NCBI RefSeq assembly: GCF_902806985.1
Contig: NZ_CADCXY010000003.1
Coordinates: forward strand, 124,001-188,000
Source of the DNA: Pseudidiomarina piscicola
GTDB lineage: Bacteria; Pseudomonadota; Gammaproteobacteria; Enterobacterales; Alteromonadaceae
DNA: 64,000 bases
Direction: 5' to 3'
In this document: positions 8,235 to 18,295 of the stretch, piece after piece
Position numbering within the stretch: position 1 is the stretch's first letter
Layout: each line of letters begins with the position of its first letter
Notes under the pieces: generated by a model
Database searches by the model: none
What the model was told of the DNA's origin: nothing
The model's input: the letters and a program-made list of their open reading frames with translations, nothing else
Made by a program: the position numbers and the translations under genes

Positions 8235-10508
8235 ATGCTCAGAGTTTTGCAACGTATTGTTGAAGCTGTGAATCAGGCGCCAGACTTCGAGCTGGCGCTG
8301 CAAACCATGGTGCGACAAGTAAAAGAAGCGTTGCAAACAGATTCTTGTACGGTGTACTTAGCTGATCACGAACAACAACAGTTTGCGCTCGCCGCCACCG
8401 ACGGGCTTGAGCTGGCGTCAGACCAGCCAATACACGTCCCGTTTGGTGAAGGGGTGATTTCACTCGCTGCCCAACGGGAAGAACCCCTGAACTTTGCCAA
8501 CGCCTTCGATCATCCCAAGTTCCTGCAACTTGATGAAGTTGATGAGAAACCCTACAAAGCAATGCTCGCAGCACCGGTGATTCATCGTCGCCGGGTATTG
8601 GGTGTATTGGCCGTGCAGCAACGCGAGGCAAGAGCATTTACCGGCGACGAAGAAGCCTTCGTGGTAACCCTTGCGGCGCAGTTGGCGGTGGTGATCGCCC
8701 ACGCTGAAGCCAAAGGCTTTTTGCGAACTGCCAAGCAATCACCCTGGCTGCAAACCATTAAGGGCCTTGCTGCGGCGCCTGGGGTGGCAATCGGGCAAGC
8801 GTACGTGGTGAAGCCGCGCGCTAAGTTAAGCGAAGTTACGCCGCGAAAATCAGACAAACCTGAACATGAAATTCGGCGTTTTCGCTCGGCCGTGGCACGC
8901 ACTCGTCAAGAGCTGCTTGAGTTAAGCGAGAGCATGAGAGGCCAAATTGCCGACGAAACCTTGGCCATTTTTGATGTTTATCATGCCATGCTCGACTCGG
9001 CCAATTTAGGCCAAGAAGTCGAGAAAACCATTAATGATGGCTGGCGTGCGCAAACCGCCTTGAAGCTAGTGGTTGAGAATCTTGTGAATCAATTTGAGAA
9101 CCTCGACGACGACTACATTCGTGAACGTGCCAGTGATGTTCGCGATCTAGGCCAGCGCATTCTTTCGCATCTGAAAGAGAAAACCCTGCGCCAATTAGAG
9201 CCCCCTCCGCAATGTATTTTGGTTGCTCATGAGGTGACCGCGACCATGCTAGCTGAGCTGCCACATACAGATATTTTAGGCATGGTATCGATTCGTGGCT
9301 CGGGTAACTCCCATGCCGCGATCATGGCGCGCAGTATGGGAATTCCCGCGGTACTTGGCGCCGACGATATTGAGCTGAACGAGCTCAATGGCGAGACCAT
9401 GATTGTCGACGGCTATAACGGTGATGTGTTTGTTGATCCACCGCTGCAAGTCGAAAATGAATACCGCCAGCTCGCCGACGAAGAGCTTGAGTTACGCGAA
9501 AAGGTCGAGCAAGCCCGCGGCAAACCGGTGGCAACGGAAGACGGTGTTAAAGTAACTCTGCAACTTAACGTAGGGCTAAACACCGAGCGCGACTGGCTGA
9601 AAGAACTCGATATTCAAAGTGTCGGGCTGTATCGAACTGAAATCCCTTTTATGATGCGCGAACGGCTGCCCACCGAAGACGAGCAAGTTGAGTTGTATGG
9701 GCAAATTCTGCAGCAATTTAAAGCCGGCACGGTGGTGATGCGAACCCTCGATGTGGGCGGCGATAAACCGCTACCCTACTTGCCACTCTCTGAAGAGAAT
9801 CCATTCCTTGGCTGGCGCGGCATCCGTATGACGTTAGACCACCCGGAAATTTTCCTGGTGCAAATACGAGCGATGTTGCGGGCTGCCGTAGGGCGCAATA
9901 ACCTGAATATTCTACTGCCGATGATCACCAGCGCAGAAGAAGTCGATGAAGCTGCCAGAATGGTGAAACAGGCGTACCATGAGGTTGCCGAAGAGTCGTA
10001 TGATGCCAATGCGTCACAGTTGGTAATGCCAAAGCTTGGCGTGATGATAGAAGTACCGGCGATGGTCTATCATATGCATACCATGGTCGACAAAGTCGAT
10101 TTCTTCTCGGTTGGCAGTAACGACTTAACGCAATATATGCTGGCGGTCGATCGCAATAATCAGCGCGTTGCGGGCTTATACGATGCGTTTCATCCGGCGG
10201 TGTTGCACGCGTTAAAGCAAATTATCGAGCGCGCCAACGAATTGAATAAGCCAGTGTCAGTATGCGGCGAGCTGGCCGGTGAACCTGGTGGGGCGCTGTT
10301 ATTAATAGCCATGGGTTATCGTACGCTGAGCATGAACAGTTATAACATCGACCGCATTCGTTGGATTATCAGGCATAGTAAAGCAGCTGATTTGGATGTG
10401 ATGCTTGAACGAGCTCTGGCAGCGCGTTCACCACAAGAAGTACGTAAAATAGTAACGATGACGTTAGAAGAAGCTGGGTTAGGTGGTTTCGTGCGCGCTG
10501 GGGGCTAA
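8235..10508 (+). CDS. ptsP: Nitrogen-PTS enzyme I (PtsP, GAF plus EI domains)
   Basis: First phosphotransferase of the nitrogen-related PTS, which takes phosphate from PEP and passes it to NPr. An N-terminal GAF domain (about residues 18-165) precedes the EI region. The phosphorylated His is H360 in RGSGNSHAAIMARSMGIPAV. The PEP-binding barrel contains LYRTEIPFMMRERLPTE, DVGGDKPLPYLP and the catalytic Cys C677 in SVCGELAGEP. The length of 757 residues matches PtsP rather than the shorter sugar-PTS enzyme I. It follows rppH by one base and is probably co-transcribed with it. Confidence 0.96.
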   Translation: MLRVLQRIVEAVNQAPDFELALQTMVRQVKEALQTDSCTVYLADHEQQQFALAATDGLELASDQPIHVPFGEGVISLAAQREEPLNFANAFDHPKFLQLDEVDEKPYKAMLAAPVIHRRRVLGVLAVQQREARAFTGDEEAFVVTLAAQLAVVIAHAEAKGFLRTAKQSPWLQTIKGLAAAPGVAIGQAYVVKPRAKLSEVTPRKSDKPEHEIRRFRSAVARTRQELLELSESMRGQIADETLAIFDVYHAMLDSANLGQEVEKTINDGWRAQTALKLVVENLVNQFENLDDDYIRERASDVRDLGQRILSHLKEKTLRQLEPPPQCILVAHEVTATMLAELPHTDILGMVSIRGSGNSHAAIMARSMGIPAVLGADDIELNELNGETMIVDGYNGDVFVDPPLQVENEYRQLADEELELREKVEQARGKPVATEDGVKVTLQLNVGLNTERDWLKELDIQSVGLYRTEIPFMMRERLPTEDEQVELYGQILQQFKAGTVVMRTLDVGGDKPLPYLPLSEENPFLGWRGIRMTLDHPEIFLVQIRAMLRAAVGRNNLNILLPMITSAEEVDEAARMVKQAYHEVAEESYDANASQLVMPKLGVMIEVPAMVYHMHTMVDKVDFFSVGSNDLTQYMLAVDRNNQRVAGLYDAFHPAVLHALKQIIERANELNKPVSVCGELAGEPGGALLLIAMGYRTLSMNSYNIDRIRWIIRHSKAADLDVMLERALAARSPQEVRKIVTMTLEEAGLGGFVRAGG

Positions 10509-10544
10509 ACTTCACGCTTTTAAGGTAGATACGACTAAGGAGTA

Positions 10545-11339
10545 ATGGTGCTCATCACAGGCTGGTTATGGTGTTTAGCCGGGGGCGTGATTGCTGGTTT
10601 GTTGGCCGGTATGCTGGGTATTGGCGGCGGCTTGGTGATTGTGCCGTTACTTATCTACTTACTGCCGCTACTTGGCGTACCGCCTGAGCTGGTGGTGCAA
10701 ATGGCGGTGGCGACCAGTTTAGCAACCATCGTAATGACCACACTCAGCTCGGCGCGCTCCCATTACCGGCATGGCCAAATCAGTTGGTTCTGGGTGCGTC
10801 GGCTAATACCCGGGCTGATGGCTGGCGCTGTGTTTGGCGCATGGCTGGCGACACAACTTAAACCTGAATGGTTACAGCGAATTTTTTCCGCGGTACTGCT
10901 GATACTCTCGATTCGAATGTTGATTCCACAACGCACGGGCGAGCCGGTAACGAATGTCTCAAAGCGTTTGATGGCATTGCTGAGTGCAGCGGTAGGTAGC
11001 CTGTCGGCGCTGGTGGGTATTGGTGGCGGTTCGTTAACGGTGCCACTATTGCAACGGCTGCGGGTGCCCATTCGGCAAGCGATTGCGGTGTCGTCGGTGG
11101 GCAGTTTGAGTATTGGTTTAAGTGCGGTACTGGCCTTTATTGTGTTAGGGCAACAAATGGAAGCAGGTGAGGGGCTGTTGGGATATGTTCATGGCCCGGC
11201 CTGGCTTGCCATTTCAATTACTTCGGTGCTTTGTGCACCCTTAGGCGCGGCGCTTACGCAGCGCATTCCGGTAAAACGATTACAACAGGGCTTTGCTGGC
11301 TTTTTAGTGCTGGTGGCTCTGGAACTCTTCATAGGATAA
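10545..11339 (+). CDS. TSUP family transporter (sulfite exporter TauE/SafE family)
   Basis: Integral membrane protein of 264 residues with about eight hydrophobic helices. The two-fold repeat of the family is visible: GLLAGMLGIGGGLVIVPLL near the start and SLSALVGIGGGSLTVPLL in the middle. Family members move sulfite, organosulfonates or other small anions; the substrate cannot be assigned here. An AAGGAG site precedes the ATG by a few bases. It sits 36 bases after ptsP and 3 bases before lgt, so it probably belongs to the same transcription unit. Confidence 0.9.
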   Translation: MVLITGWLWCLAGGVIAGLLAGMLGIGGGLVIVPLLIYLLPLLGVPPELVVQMAVATSLATIVMTTLSSARSHYRHGQISWFWVRRLIPGLMAGAVFGAWLATQLKPEWLQRIFSAVLLILSIRMLIPQRTGEPVTNVSKRLMALLSAAVGSLSALVGIGGGSLTVPLLQRLRVPIRQAIAVSSVGSLSIGLSAVLAFIVLGQQMEAGEGLLGYVHGPAWLAISITSVLCAPLGAALTQRIPVKRLQQGFAGFLVLVALELFIG

Positions 11340-11342
11340 AAC

Positions 11343-12164
11343 ATGCAAACTGAGTTTATGATGCATCCAAGCATCGACCCGGTGATTTTTAGTATTGGTC
11401 CACTAGCACTGCGTTGGTATGGCTTGATGTATCTATTTGGGCTGGCTTTTGCTTACTTTTGGGGCAAGCGTCAATGCCAAATGCCACATTATGCGGCCCA
11501 AGGTTGGACCGAAAAGCGTTTTAGCGACTTGCTATTTTGGGCCTTCATGGGGGTGATTGCCGGTGGGCGCATTGGCTATGTGGTGTTTTATCAATTCTCT
11601 TATTTTATCGAAAATCCTTTGTATCTATTCGATATCACCAGCGGTGGGATGTCGTTCCACGGTGGTTTGCTAGGGGTGATCACGGTATTGGCGATTTTCT
11701 CGCGTTCGACCAAGATCAATTTCCTACAGGTGGGTGACTTTGTCGCACCTTTGGTTCCTATGGGGCTGGGTTTTGGGCGTATTGGTAACTTTCTAAATGG
11801 CGAGCTTTGGGGCCGTGTGACGGATGTGCCCTGGGCGATGATTTTCCCAGTTGCGGGGCCTGAGCCGCGTCATCCGTCGCAGCTTTATCAGGCGGCGCTT
11901 GAGGGGCTATTGTTATTTATTCTATTGGCCTGGTTTAGTCGCAAACCGCGGCCAGTGGGTGCGGTTGCAGGGCTGTTCTTGGTTGGCTACGGGGTGGCAC
12001 GCTTTGTGGTTGAGTTTTATCGGCAGCCTGATGCGCATCTAGGGTTACTTGAAATGGGCTGGTCGATGGGCCAGTGGTTGTCGGCGCCGATGATTCTTGG
12101 TGGTATTGGCTTAATGGTTTGGGCGTATAAAATGAATCCGGTAGCAAAAGGAACGAAGTCATGA
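11343..12164 (+). CDS. lgt: Prolipoprotein diacylglyceryl transferase Lgt
   Basis: Inner-membrane enzyme that moves diacylglyceryl from phosphatidylglycerol to the lipobox cysteine of prolipoproteins. The Lgt signature [14 protein letters not shown] is at about residues 145-158. [20 protein letters not shown] and the C-terminal [17 protein letters not shown] are also typical. Seven hydrophobic segments are present. The ATG overlaps no neighbour but follows the TSUP stop by 3 bases, and the stop overlaps thyA by 4 bases. Clients in this window include BamB, PilW, the YjbF-like protein and the sixth member of the 18-26 kb array. Confidence 0.97.
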   Translation: MQTEFMMHPSIDPVIFSIGPLALRWYGLMYLFGLAFAYFWGKRQCQMPHYAAQGWTEKRFSDLLFWAFMGVIAGGRIGYVVFYQFSYFIENPLYLFDITSGGMSFHGGLLGVITVLAIFSRSTKINFLQVGDFVAPLVPMGLGFGRIGNFLNGELWGRVTDVPWAMIFPVAGPEPRHPSQLYQAALEGLLLFILLAWFSRKPRPVGAVAGLFLVGYGVARFVVEFYRQPDAHLGLLEMGWSMGQWLSAPMILGGIGLMVWAYKMNPVAKGTKS

Positions 12165-13012
12165 GGCAATATCTAGATCTTTGTCGGCGTATTGTTGATG
12201 AGGGTGTTTGGGTGAGCAATGAGCGTACGGGCAAGCGTTGTCTGACGGTGATCAATGCTGACTTGGAATACGATGTGGCGGGCAATGAGTTTCCTTTGAT
12301 TACAACGCGTAAGAGTTTCTGGAAGGCGGCTATTGCGGAGTTTCTTGGTTACATTCGTGGCTATGATAATGCGGCTGATTTTCGTGCGTTAGGTTGCAAG
12401 ACGTGGGACGCGAATGCCAATGTAAATGAGGCTTGGCTAGCGAATGCGCATCGTAAGGGCGACGATGATATGGGTCGTGTTTACGGGGTGCAGGGGCGTG
12501 CCTGGTCGAAGCCTGATGGTGGTTCGGTCGATCAGTTGCGTAAGGTGGTCGACAATTTGAGTCGCGGTGTTGATGACCGTGGTGAAATTATCAGTTTTTA
12601 CAATCCTGGTGAGTTCCATATGGGTTGTTTGCGGCCCTGTATGCATACGCATAATTTTTCGTTGTTGGGCGATACGTTATATTTGACGAGTTATCAGCGT
12701 TCGTGTGATGTGCCGCTGGGGTTGAATTTTAATCAGGTGCAGGTGTTTACGTTTTTGGCATTAATGGCACAAATTACGGGACACAAAGCAGGCACGGCGT
12801 ATCACAAGATAGTGAATGCTCACATTTATGAAGATCAGCTGGCGCTAATGCGTGATGTTCAATTGCAGCGTGAGCCTTTTCCGGCGCCAAAATTAGAAAT
12901 AAATCCAGACATCAAGTCCTTAAAAGATCTAGAAACCTGGGTCACTCTAGAAGACTTCAAAGTCCACGACTACCAACACCACGATCCAATAGCTTACCCC
13001 TTTAGCGTCTAG
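12161..13012 (+). CDS. thyA: Thymidylate synthase ThyA
   Basis: Makes dTMP from dUMP with methylene-tetrahydrofolate. The catalytic nucleophile is C160 in [17 protein letters not shown], and the dUMP-binding region is [14 protein letters not shown]. At 283 residues it belongs to the longer variant shared by Vibrio, Shewanella and relatives ([15 protein letters not shown] near the start), not the 264-residue E. coli type. It overlaps lgt by 4 bases. Codon third positions are rich in G and T for most of the gene but turn abruptly to C and A over the last 40 or so codons (from about 12885), just before the tandem array. Confidence 0.96.
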   Translation: MRQYLDLCRRIVDEGVWVSNERTGKRCLTVINADLEYDVAGNEFPLITTRKSFWKAAIAEFLGYIRGYDNAADFRALGCKTWDANANVNEAWLANAHRKGDDDMGRVYGVQGRAWSKPDGGSVDQLRKVVDNLSRGVDDRGEIISFYNPGEFHMGCLRPCMHTHNFSLLGDTLYLTSYQRSCDVPLGLNFNQVQVFTFLALMAQITGHKAGTAYHKIVNAHIYEDQLALMRDVQLQREPFPAPKLEINPDIKSLKDLETWVTLEDFKVHDYQHHDPIAYPFSV

Positions 13013-14556
13013 GCTGCGGCTTCGAGTGCGGGCGGGGCCCTGCAATCACGGGCCGCCGTGAACCCATCCGTGGGGGCTTGGCGGCCGCATCCCTGCGGCC
13101 GACACCCGTGCTCGCAGCGCCCAACCCACGCTCACGCCTGCGCTTCCGCTGTGCCTGCGGCTTTGAGTGCGGGCGGGGCCCTGCAATCACGGGCCGCCGT
13201 AAACCCATCCGTGGGGGCTTGGCGGCCGCATCCCTGCGGCCGACACCCGTGCTTGAAGCGCCCAACCCACGCTCACGCCTGCGCTTCCGTTGTGCCTGCG
13301 GCTTCGAGTGCGGGCAGGGCCCTGCAATCACGGGCCGCCGTAAACCCATCCGTGGGGGCTTGGCGGCCGCATCCCTGCGGCCGACACCCGTGCTCGCAGC
13401 GCCCAACCCACGCTCATGCCTGGCTGTGGCTACGGCTTTGAGTGCGGGCAGGGCCCTGCAATCACGGGCCGCCGTAAACCCATCCGTGGGGGCTTGGCGG
13501 CCGCATCCCTGCGGCCGACACCCGTGCTCGCAGCGCCCAACCCACGCTCATGCCTGGCTGTGGCTACGGCTTTGAGTGCGGGCAGGGCCCTGCAATCACG
13601 GGCCGCCGTAAACCCATCCGTGGGGGCTTGGCGGCCGCATCCCTGCGGCCGACACCCGTGCTCGCAGCGCCCAACCCTCACTCACGGCCCGGCTGTGGCT
13701 GCGGCTTCGAGTGCGGGCAGGGCCCTGCAATCACGGGCCGCCGTGAACCCATCCGTGGGGGCTTGGCGGCCGCATCCCTGCGGCCGACACCCGTGCTTGC
13801 AGCGCCCAACCCACACTCACGCCTGAGCTTCCGTTGTGCCTGCGGCTTTGAGTGCGGGCGGGGCCCTGCAATCACGGGCCGCCGTAAACCCATCCGTGGG
13901 AGCTTGGCGGCCGCATCCCTGCGGCCGACACCCGTGCTCGCAGCGCCCAACCCACGCTCACGCCTGCGCTTCCGTTGTGCCTGCGGCTTTGAGTGCGGGC
14001 GGGGCCCTGCAATCACGGGCCGCCGTGAACCCATCCTTGGGGGCTTGGCGGCCGCATCCCTGCGGCCGACACCCGTGCTCGCAGCGCCCAACCCACGCTC
14101 ACGCCTGCGCTTCCGTTGTGCCTGCGGCTTTGAGTGCGGGCGGGGCCCTGCAATCACGGGCCGCCGTAAACCCATCCGTGGGGGCTTGGCGGCCGCATCC
14201 CTGCGGCCGACACCCGTGCTTGCAGCGCCCAACCCACACTCACGCCTGAGCTTCCGCTGTGGCTTCGGCTTCGAGTGCGGGCGGGGCCCTGCAATCACGG
14301 GCCGCCGTAACCCCATCCGTGGGGGCTTGGCGGCCGCATCCCTGCGGCCGACACCCGTGCTCGCAGCGCCCAACCCGCGCTCACGCCTGCGTCTCGGCTT
14401 GGGCTACGGCTTCGAGTGCGGGCAGGGCCCTGCAATCACGAGCCGCCGTGAACCCATCCGTGGGGGCTTGGCGGCCGCATCCCTGCGGCCGACACCCGTG
14501 CTTGCAGCGCCCAACCCACGCTCACGCCTGCGCTTCCGTTGTGCCTGCGGCTTTGT
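13013..14556. repeat. GC-rich tandem repeat array, about 11 units of 134-141 bp
   Basis: The word GAGTGCGGG recurs at 13024, 13165, 13306, 13440, 13574, 13709, 13850, 13991, 14132, 14273 and 14414; a truncated unit ends near 14556. Spacings are 141, 141, 134, 134, 135, then 141 five times. Each unit holds inverted repeats: GGCCGCA/TGCGGCC around TCCC, and GGCCGCC/GGCGGCC further apart. Units are nearly identical, differing mainly in the segment before GAGTGCGGG (for example TTCCGTTGTGCCTGCGGC against GCTGTGGCTACGGC). Because 141 is divisible by three and units lack stops, long open frames run on both strands; they encode only the repeat and are not credible genes. The array fills the whole gap between thyA and tcdA. 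Confidence 0.97.
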
Positions 14557-14616
14557 GTCGCGCTGGTGTGGAAATTTTGCGATAATGTGGGTAACTTTTT
14601 TAACTTGGCTAGGGTC

Positions 14617-15384
14617 ATGGCAGACGAACGGTTTTCGGGTATTGAGCGGGTTTATGGCGCCGCGGAATTTGGTCGGTTTCAGCAGCATCATGTTGCTGTG
14701 ATCGGGCTTGGTGGTGTGGGCTCGTGGGCGGCGGAGGCGCTGGCGCGGAGTGGTGTTGGTGGTGTGACGTTGATCGACTTGGATGATGTTTGTGTGACCA
14801 ATATCAATCGGCAATTGCCGGCGTTAACGAGTACGGTCGGTGAATTGAAGGCTGAGGTGCTGGCGCGGCGGGTACGCGACATTAATCCGGACTGTGAGGT
14901 GCGGGTGATTGATGATTTTTTGGCGGCAGATAACCTGGATGAGTATTTGGGGGCGCCGGTGACGGCGGTGCTGGATGCGATTGACAGTGTGCAGGTGAAG
15001 GCGGCGTTGATTGCTTGGTGCAAGCGTCGCAAGTTGCCGCTGGTTACTTGTGGTGGTGCGGGCGGTCAGGTGGAGCCGGGGAAGGTGACGTCGGCTGACT
15101 TGGCGAAGGCGACGCAAGATCCTTTGCTGGCGAAGGTGCGTTCGATGCTGCGGCGAGACTTTAATTTTTCGCGGAATCCGAGTCGGAACTTTGGGGTTAA
15201 GGCGGTGTATTCGACGGAGCAATTGCGTTATCCGCAGGGTGATGGTGCTTGGTCGCATGCGAAACCGGGGGCGGGTTCTATGCGAATGGATTGTAGTACG
15301 GGGTTTGGTGCGGCGATGCCGGTCACTTGTACGTTTGCGATGCACGCGGTGGCGTTGTTGCTAGAAAAATTGGAGCGCAAATGA
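14617..15384 (+). CDS. tcdA: tRNA threonylcarbamoyladenosine dehydratase TcdA (CsdL)
   Basis: E1/MoeB-like ATP-dependent enzyme that cyclises t6A37 of tRNAs to ct6A. The Rossmann motif VAVIGLGGVGSWAAEALARSG is near the N-terminus, followed by LIDLDDVCVTNINRQ and the DAIDSVQVKAALI segment. I chose the ATG at 14617 (MADERFSGIERVYG), which aligns with family N-termini; a frame start at 14539 would run back into the repeat array. An extended -10-like TGCGATAAT lies at 14578-14586. The partner csdE is encoded convergently two genes on. The coding strand is strikingly G/T rich. Confidence 0.95.
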   Translation: MADERFSGIERVYGAAEFGRFQQHHVAVIGLGGVGSWAAEALARSGVGGVTLIDLDDVCVTNINRQLPALTSTVGELKAEVLARRVRDINPDCEVRVIDDFLAADNLDEYLGAPVTAVLDAIDSVQVKAALIAWCKRRKLPLVTCGGAGGQVEPGKVTSADLAKATQDPLLAKVRSMLRRDFNFSRNPSRNFGVKAVYSTEQLRYPQGDGAWSHAKPGAGSMRMDCSTGFGAAMPVTCTFAMHAVALLLEKLERK

Positions 15385-15881
15385 AGCTTTATATGTTTTA
15401 TATCGGTGGTTCTGCGCCTGGCGCGAACATTGAGGTTCATGATGTGCGGTTTGTTGCGGGCGAGAGTGTGGAAGGGTGTTACCCAGCGTTGCGCAAACAT
15501 TGGTATGGCACGTTGAAAGGTCTACACCTTGATAGTTATGTGCAGGTGCATCATGTGGATGGTTACCGCGTGGAGTTACAGCAAACGGCTAGCGACCAAG
15601 CGGAAAAGTTATGGTTCGTAAACTTCGGTGGCTATTATCCGAATCGGCTGGCGGAGTTTCACGACTTTACTTTGGTGGTGGCTAAATCGGCGGATGAGGC
15701 GAAGCGTGTCGGTTATCAGCGTTTATTAACGGATAGTGTTGAGCAACATAAAGATGATTTGTACGACGTTGATAACTGTCTCAACGTGGATTTGTTGGAA
15801 GGTTGGCACGTGAAACTAGTGAAAGACGGTGAGCAACAACCGCTGGTGCCGGACTGGTCGGGCTACGAGGTTATTGCTTAA
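15381..15881 (+). CDS. DUF1543 domain-containing protein
   Basis: Protein of 166 residues starting MKLYMFYIGGSAPGANIEVHDV, a start that overlaps the tcdA stop (ATGA). I recognise it as the DUF1543 family. The sequence has no signal peptide or membrane segment and looks like a soluble cytoplasmic alpha/beta protein with two similar halves (HDVRFVAGESVEGCYPALRKHW and HDFTLVVAKSADEAKRVGYQRL). The resemblance suggests an internal duplication. The function is unknown; coupling to tcdA hints at a role near tRNA modification or sulfur trafficking, which is only an inference. Confidence 0.8.
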   Translation: MKLYMFYIGGSAPGANIEVHDVRFVAGESVEGCYPALRKHWYGTLKGLHLDSYVQVHHVDGYRVELQQTASDQAEKLWFVNFGGYYPNRLAEFHDFTLVVAKSADEAKRVGYQRLLTDSVEQHKDDLYDVDNCLNVDLLEGWHVKLVKDGEQQPLVPDWSGYEVIA

Positions 15882-16291
15882 CGGTTCTGGGTGCTTTCGT
15901 TTTGGATAGCGCTTACCACGGCGCGCAGGCCGTTGCGACGCGATACGCTGACCAGATCTTGCAAACCAAGGGCTTTGAGCAAGGCATCTAAATCAAAGTT
16001 TTCTACTTGTGTGACTGTTGCCTGGTGTAGGGCGAAAAAGATAAGGGCCAGCAGGCCTTTGACGACTCTCGAGGCGGAGTCTAGCTGCAGCTCTAAATGG
16101 TCATTTTGCCTCTGCTGTACGAGCCATACTTTGGCTTCACAACCCTGTATTTCGTTTTCTGGGATGCGTTGCTCGAGTGGAAACGACGGCAATTTACTAG
16201 CTTGCATGATCAGAAACTTGAGTCGCTGTGGGTGGCGCTGAGCTTCCAATTGTAGGGCTGATAGATCACTTTCGTTTAATTTGCCGTACAC
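15878..16291 (-). CDS. csdE: SufE/CsdE family cysteine desulfurase sulfur acceptor
   Basis: Sulfur-acceptor protein of 137 residues. The active cysteine is C51 in IQGCEAKVWLV; the family segment DSASRVVKGLLALIFFAL follows. SufE/CsdE proteins take persulfide sulfur from a SufS/CsdA-type desulfurase. Its position beside tcdA (csdL) favours CsdE, since CsdA, CsdE and CsdL form a known group in E. coli. No csdA gene is present here. The stop codon overlaps the end of the convergent DUF1543 gene by 4 bases. Confidence 0.88.
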   Translation of the reverse strand: MYGKLNESDLSALQLEAQRHPQRLKFLIMQASKLPSFPLEQRIPENEIQGCEAKVWLVQQRQNDHLELQLDSASRVVKGLLALIFFALHQATVTQVENFDLDALLKALGLQDLVSVSRRNGLRAVVSAIQNESTQNR

Positions 16292-16423
16292 ATGAACTCC
16301 ATAAAAAATGCGTTACATCACAGGAAAAGATAGCCGAAGAGTACCATTTTTGTCGTGAAAAATGTTAATCTTGAGCGGTCTAAGATATAACGTGAACCCA
16401 TATAACGTAACAGGAACGACAAC

Positions 16424-17173
16424 ATGAAAGTATTAGTGGCGGTCAAACGCGTCATTGATTACAACGTCAAAGTACGGGTCAAAGCTGACCAGTCGGACGT
16501 TGATCTGGCCAACGTTAAAATGGCCCTGAATCCGTTCTGTGAAATCGCAGTTGAGGAAGCAGTACGACTGAAAGAAAAAGGTATCGCTGAAGAAGTTGTG
16601 GTGGTGTCGATTGGTCCAAAAGCGGTGCAAGAGCAACTGCGTACGGCCTTGGCATTAGGCGCAGACCGAGCGATTCAAGTCGAAACTGACGATATGCCTG
16701 ATTCATTGGCAGTCGCCAAGTTATTGCAAGGTGTGGTTGATAAAGAGCAGCCGCAGCTGGTTATTCTTGGCAAGCAAGCCATCGACTCAGATAACAACCA
16801 AACTGGGCAAATGCTTGGTGCGTTGACTGGCATGCCGCAAGGTACTTTTGCCTCTAAAGTCGATATGGCAGAAGGCAGTGTCAACGTGACACGTGAAGTC
16901 GACGGCGGCCTGCAAACCGTTAAGCTTAGCCTGCCTGCGATAGTGACCACTGACTTACGCTTGAACGAGCCACGTTATGCGTCGCTGCCAAACATCATGA
17001 AAGCGAAGCGTAAACCGCTTGATGTGATGAGCGCCGATGACTTAAGCGTAGCTGTTAACCGTACCGTGAAGCTGCTGAAAGTTGAGCCGCCTGCCGAGCG
17101 CAGTGCCGGCGTGAAAGTTGCAGACGTTGCGGAGTTGGTCGAGAAATTGAAAAACGAGGCAAAAGTAATATGA
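16424..17173 (+). CDS. etfB: Electron transfer flavoprotein beta subunit
   Basis: Small subunit of the FAD/AMP-containing electron shuttle between acyl-CoA dehydrogenases and ETF-quinone oxidoreductase. The start [20 protein letters not shown] and the signature [11 protein letters not shown] are typical. The region [20 protein letters not shown] binds AMP. The usual length is about 250 residues and this one has 249. The end overlaps etfA by 4 bases. GGAAC lies near the start. Confidence 0.96.
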   Translation: MKVLVAVKRVIDYNVKVRVKADQSDVDLANVKMALNPFCEIAVEEAVRLKEKGIAEEVVVVSIGPKAVQEQLRTALALGADRAIQVETDDMPDSLAVAKLLQGVVDKEQPQLVILGKQAIDSDNNQTGQMLGALTGMPQGTFASKVDMAEGSVNVTREVDGGLQTVKLSLPAIVTTDLRLNEPRYASLPNIMKAKRKPLDVMSADDLSVAVNRTVKLLKVEPPAERSAGVKVADVAELVEKLKNEAKVI

Positions 17174-18099
17174 GTATTTTAGTTATTGCCGAACACGACA
17201 ACCAAGAATTAAGTCCAGCAACGCTGAAAACCCTAGCTGCTGCGCAGCAAATGGGCGGCGATGTTGAGGTGTTAGTTGCGGGTCACGACTGCCAAGCGGT
17301 TGCAGACGCGGTGGCTAACGTTGAAGGCGTGAGTAAAGTGCGAGTGGCGGACAATGCTGCGTACGGGCACTTCCTGGCTGAGAACCTAGGCGCTTTAGTG
17401 GCTGAGCTAGGCAAGGATTATAGCCATGTGGTAGCGCCGGCCACCACAACAGGTAAAAACTTCATGCCGCGTGTGGCTGCATTGTTAGATGTCGCGCAAG
17501 TGTCAGACATTATTGCGGTCGAGAGTGCGGATACATTTAAGCGCCCGATTTATGCCGGAAATGCGATCGCGACGGTGCAATCTGAGGACGCAATTAAAGT
17601 CATCACGGTGCGCGCGACGGCGTTTGATGCGGTAGCTGCTGAAGGCGGCAACGCTTCTGTCGAAGCTGTCGACACAGTGATCGATAACGACAAGTCAGAG
17701 TTTGTCGGCGAAGAGTTAGCTGAATCTGAACGTCCAGACTTAACGTCTGCCAGCGTGGTGATTTCGGGTGGCCGCGGCATGCAAAATGGCGAAAATTTCC
17801 ACTTACTGGAAAAGGTTGCGGATAAACTAGGTGCTGCTGTAGGCGCTTCACGCGCTGCGGTCGACGCGGGCTTTGTGCCAAACGATATGCAAGTTGGGCA
17901 AACAGGTAAAATCGTCGCACCTGAACTGTATATCGCGGTTGGCATTAGCGGTGCGATTCAACACTTGGCGGGTATGAAAGACTCGAAAGTGATTGTCGCC
18001 ATCAACAAAGATGAAGAAGCGCCCATTTTCCAAGTCGCTGACTACGGCTTAGTGGCGGATTTGTTTGATGTGTTACCGGAGCTCGAGCAAGCTCTATAA
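17170..18099 (+). CDS. etfA: Electron transfer flavoprotein alpha subunit
   Basis: FAD-binding subunit of ETF, 309 residues. The FAD signature appears as [32 protein letters not shown], preceded by [10 protein letters not shown] and [18 protein letters not shown]. It is translationally coupled to etfB by a 4-base overlap. A strong intrinsic terminator lies about 60 bases after the stop, closing the unit. No ETF-quinone oxidoreductase or acyl-CoA dehydrogenase gene is adjacent. Confidence 0.96.
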   Translation: MSILVIAEHDNQELSPATLKTLAAAQQMGGDVEVLVAGHDCQAVADAVANVEGVSKVRVADNAAYGHFLAENLGALVAELGKDYSHVVAPATTTGKNFMPRVAALLDVAQVSDIIAVESADTFKRPIYAGNAIATVQSEDAIKVITVRATAFDAVAAEGGNASVEAVDTVIDNDKSEFVGEELAESERPDLTSASVVISGGRGMQNGENFHLLEKVADKLGAAVGASRAAVDAGFVPNDMQVGQTGKIVAPELYIAVGISGAIQHLAGMKDSKVIVAINKDEEAPIFQVADYGLVADLFDVLPELEQAL

Positions 18100-18158
18100 C
18101 AAACCTATTGGTTGTAAGCGCATCTCTGCCAGGGGCTGCGCATCAAAGTAAGTCGCTA

Positions 18159-18196
18159 AACTCCAGTGATAGTAAAGAATCACTGGAGTTTTTTAT
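18159..18196 (+). terminator. Intrinsic terminator after etfBA
   Basis: AACTCCAGTGAT (18159-18170) pairs perfectly with ATCACTGGAGTT (18179-18190), with an 8-base loop and a following run of T residues. Confidence 0.9.
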
Positions 18197-18295
18197 GCCC
18201 CATCCAACGCGAAGAATGCTCTCAGTCACGAGCGTTCACGTTACCATTTGTGATATGTAGTTTGTCTTATTGTTTTAATTTTATAATGCTGTAGG

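Noticed and set aside
13013..14556. CRISPR array or integron cassette array
   Set aside because: Units are contiguous with no variable spacers of constant length, no cas or integrase gene is near, and no open cassettes lie between units.
13058..14701. Long open frames on both strands of the tandem array (up to about 380 codons)
   Set aside because: They encode only the periodic repeat, arise because 141 is a multiple of three and units lack stops, run on both strands at once, and change frame at the 134-bp units. No ribosome site or signal was seen.
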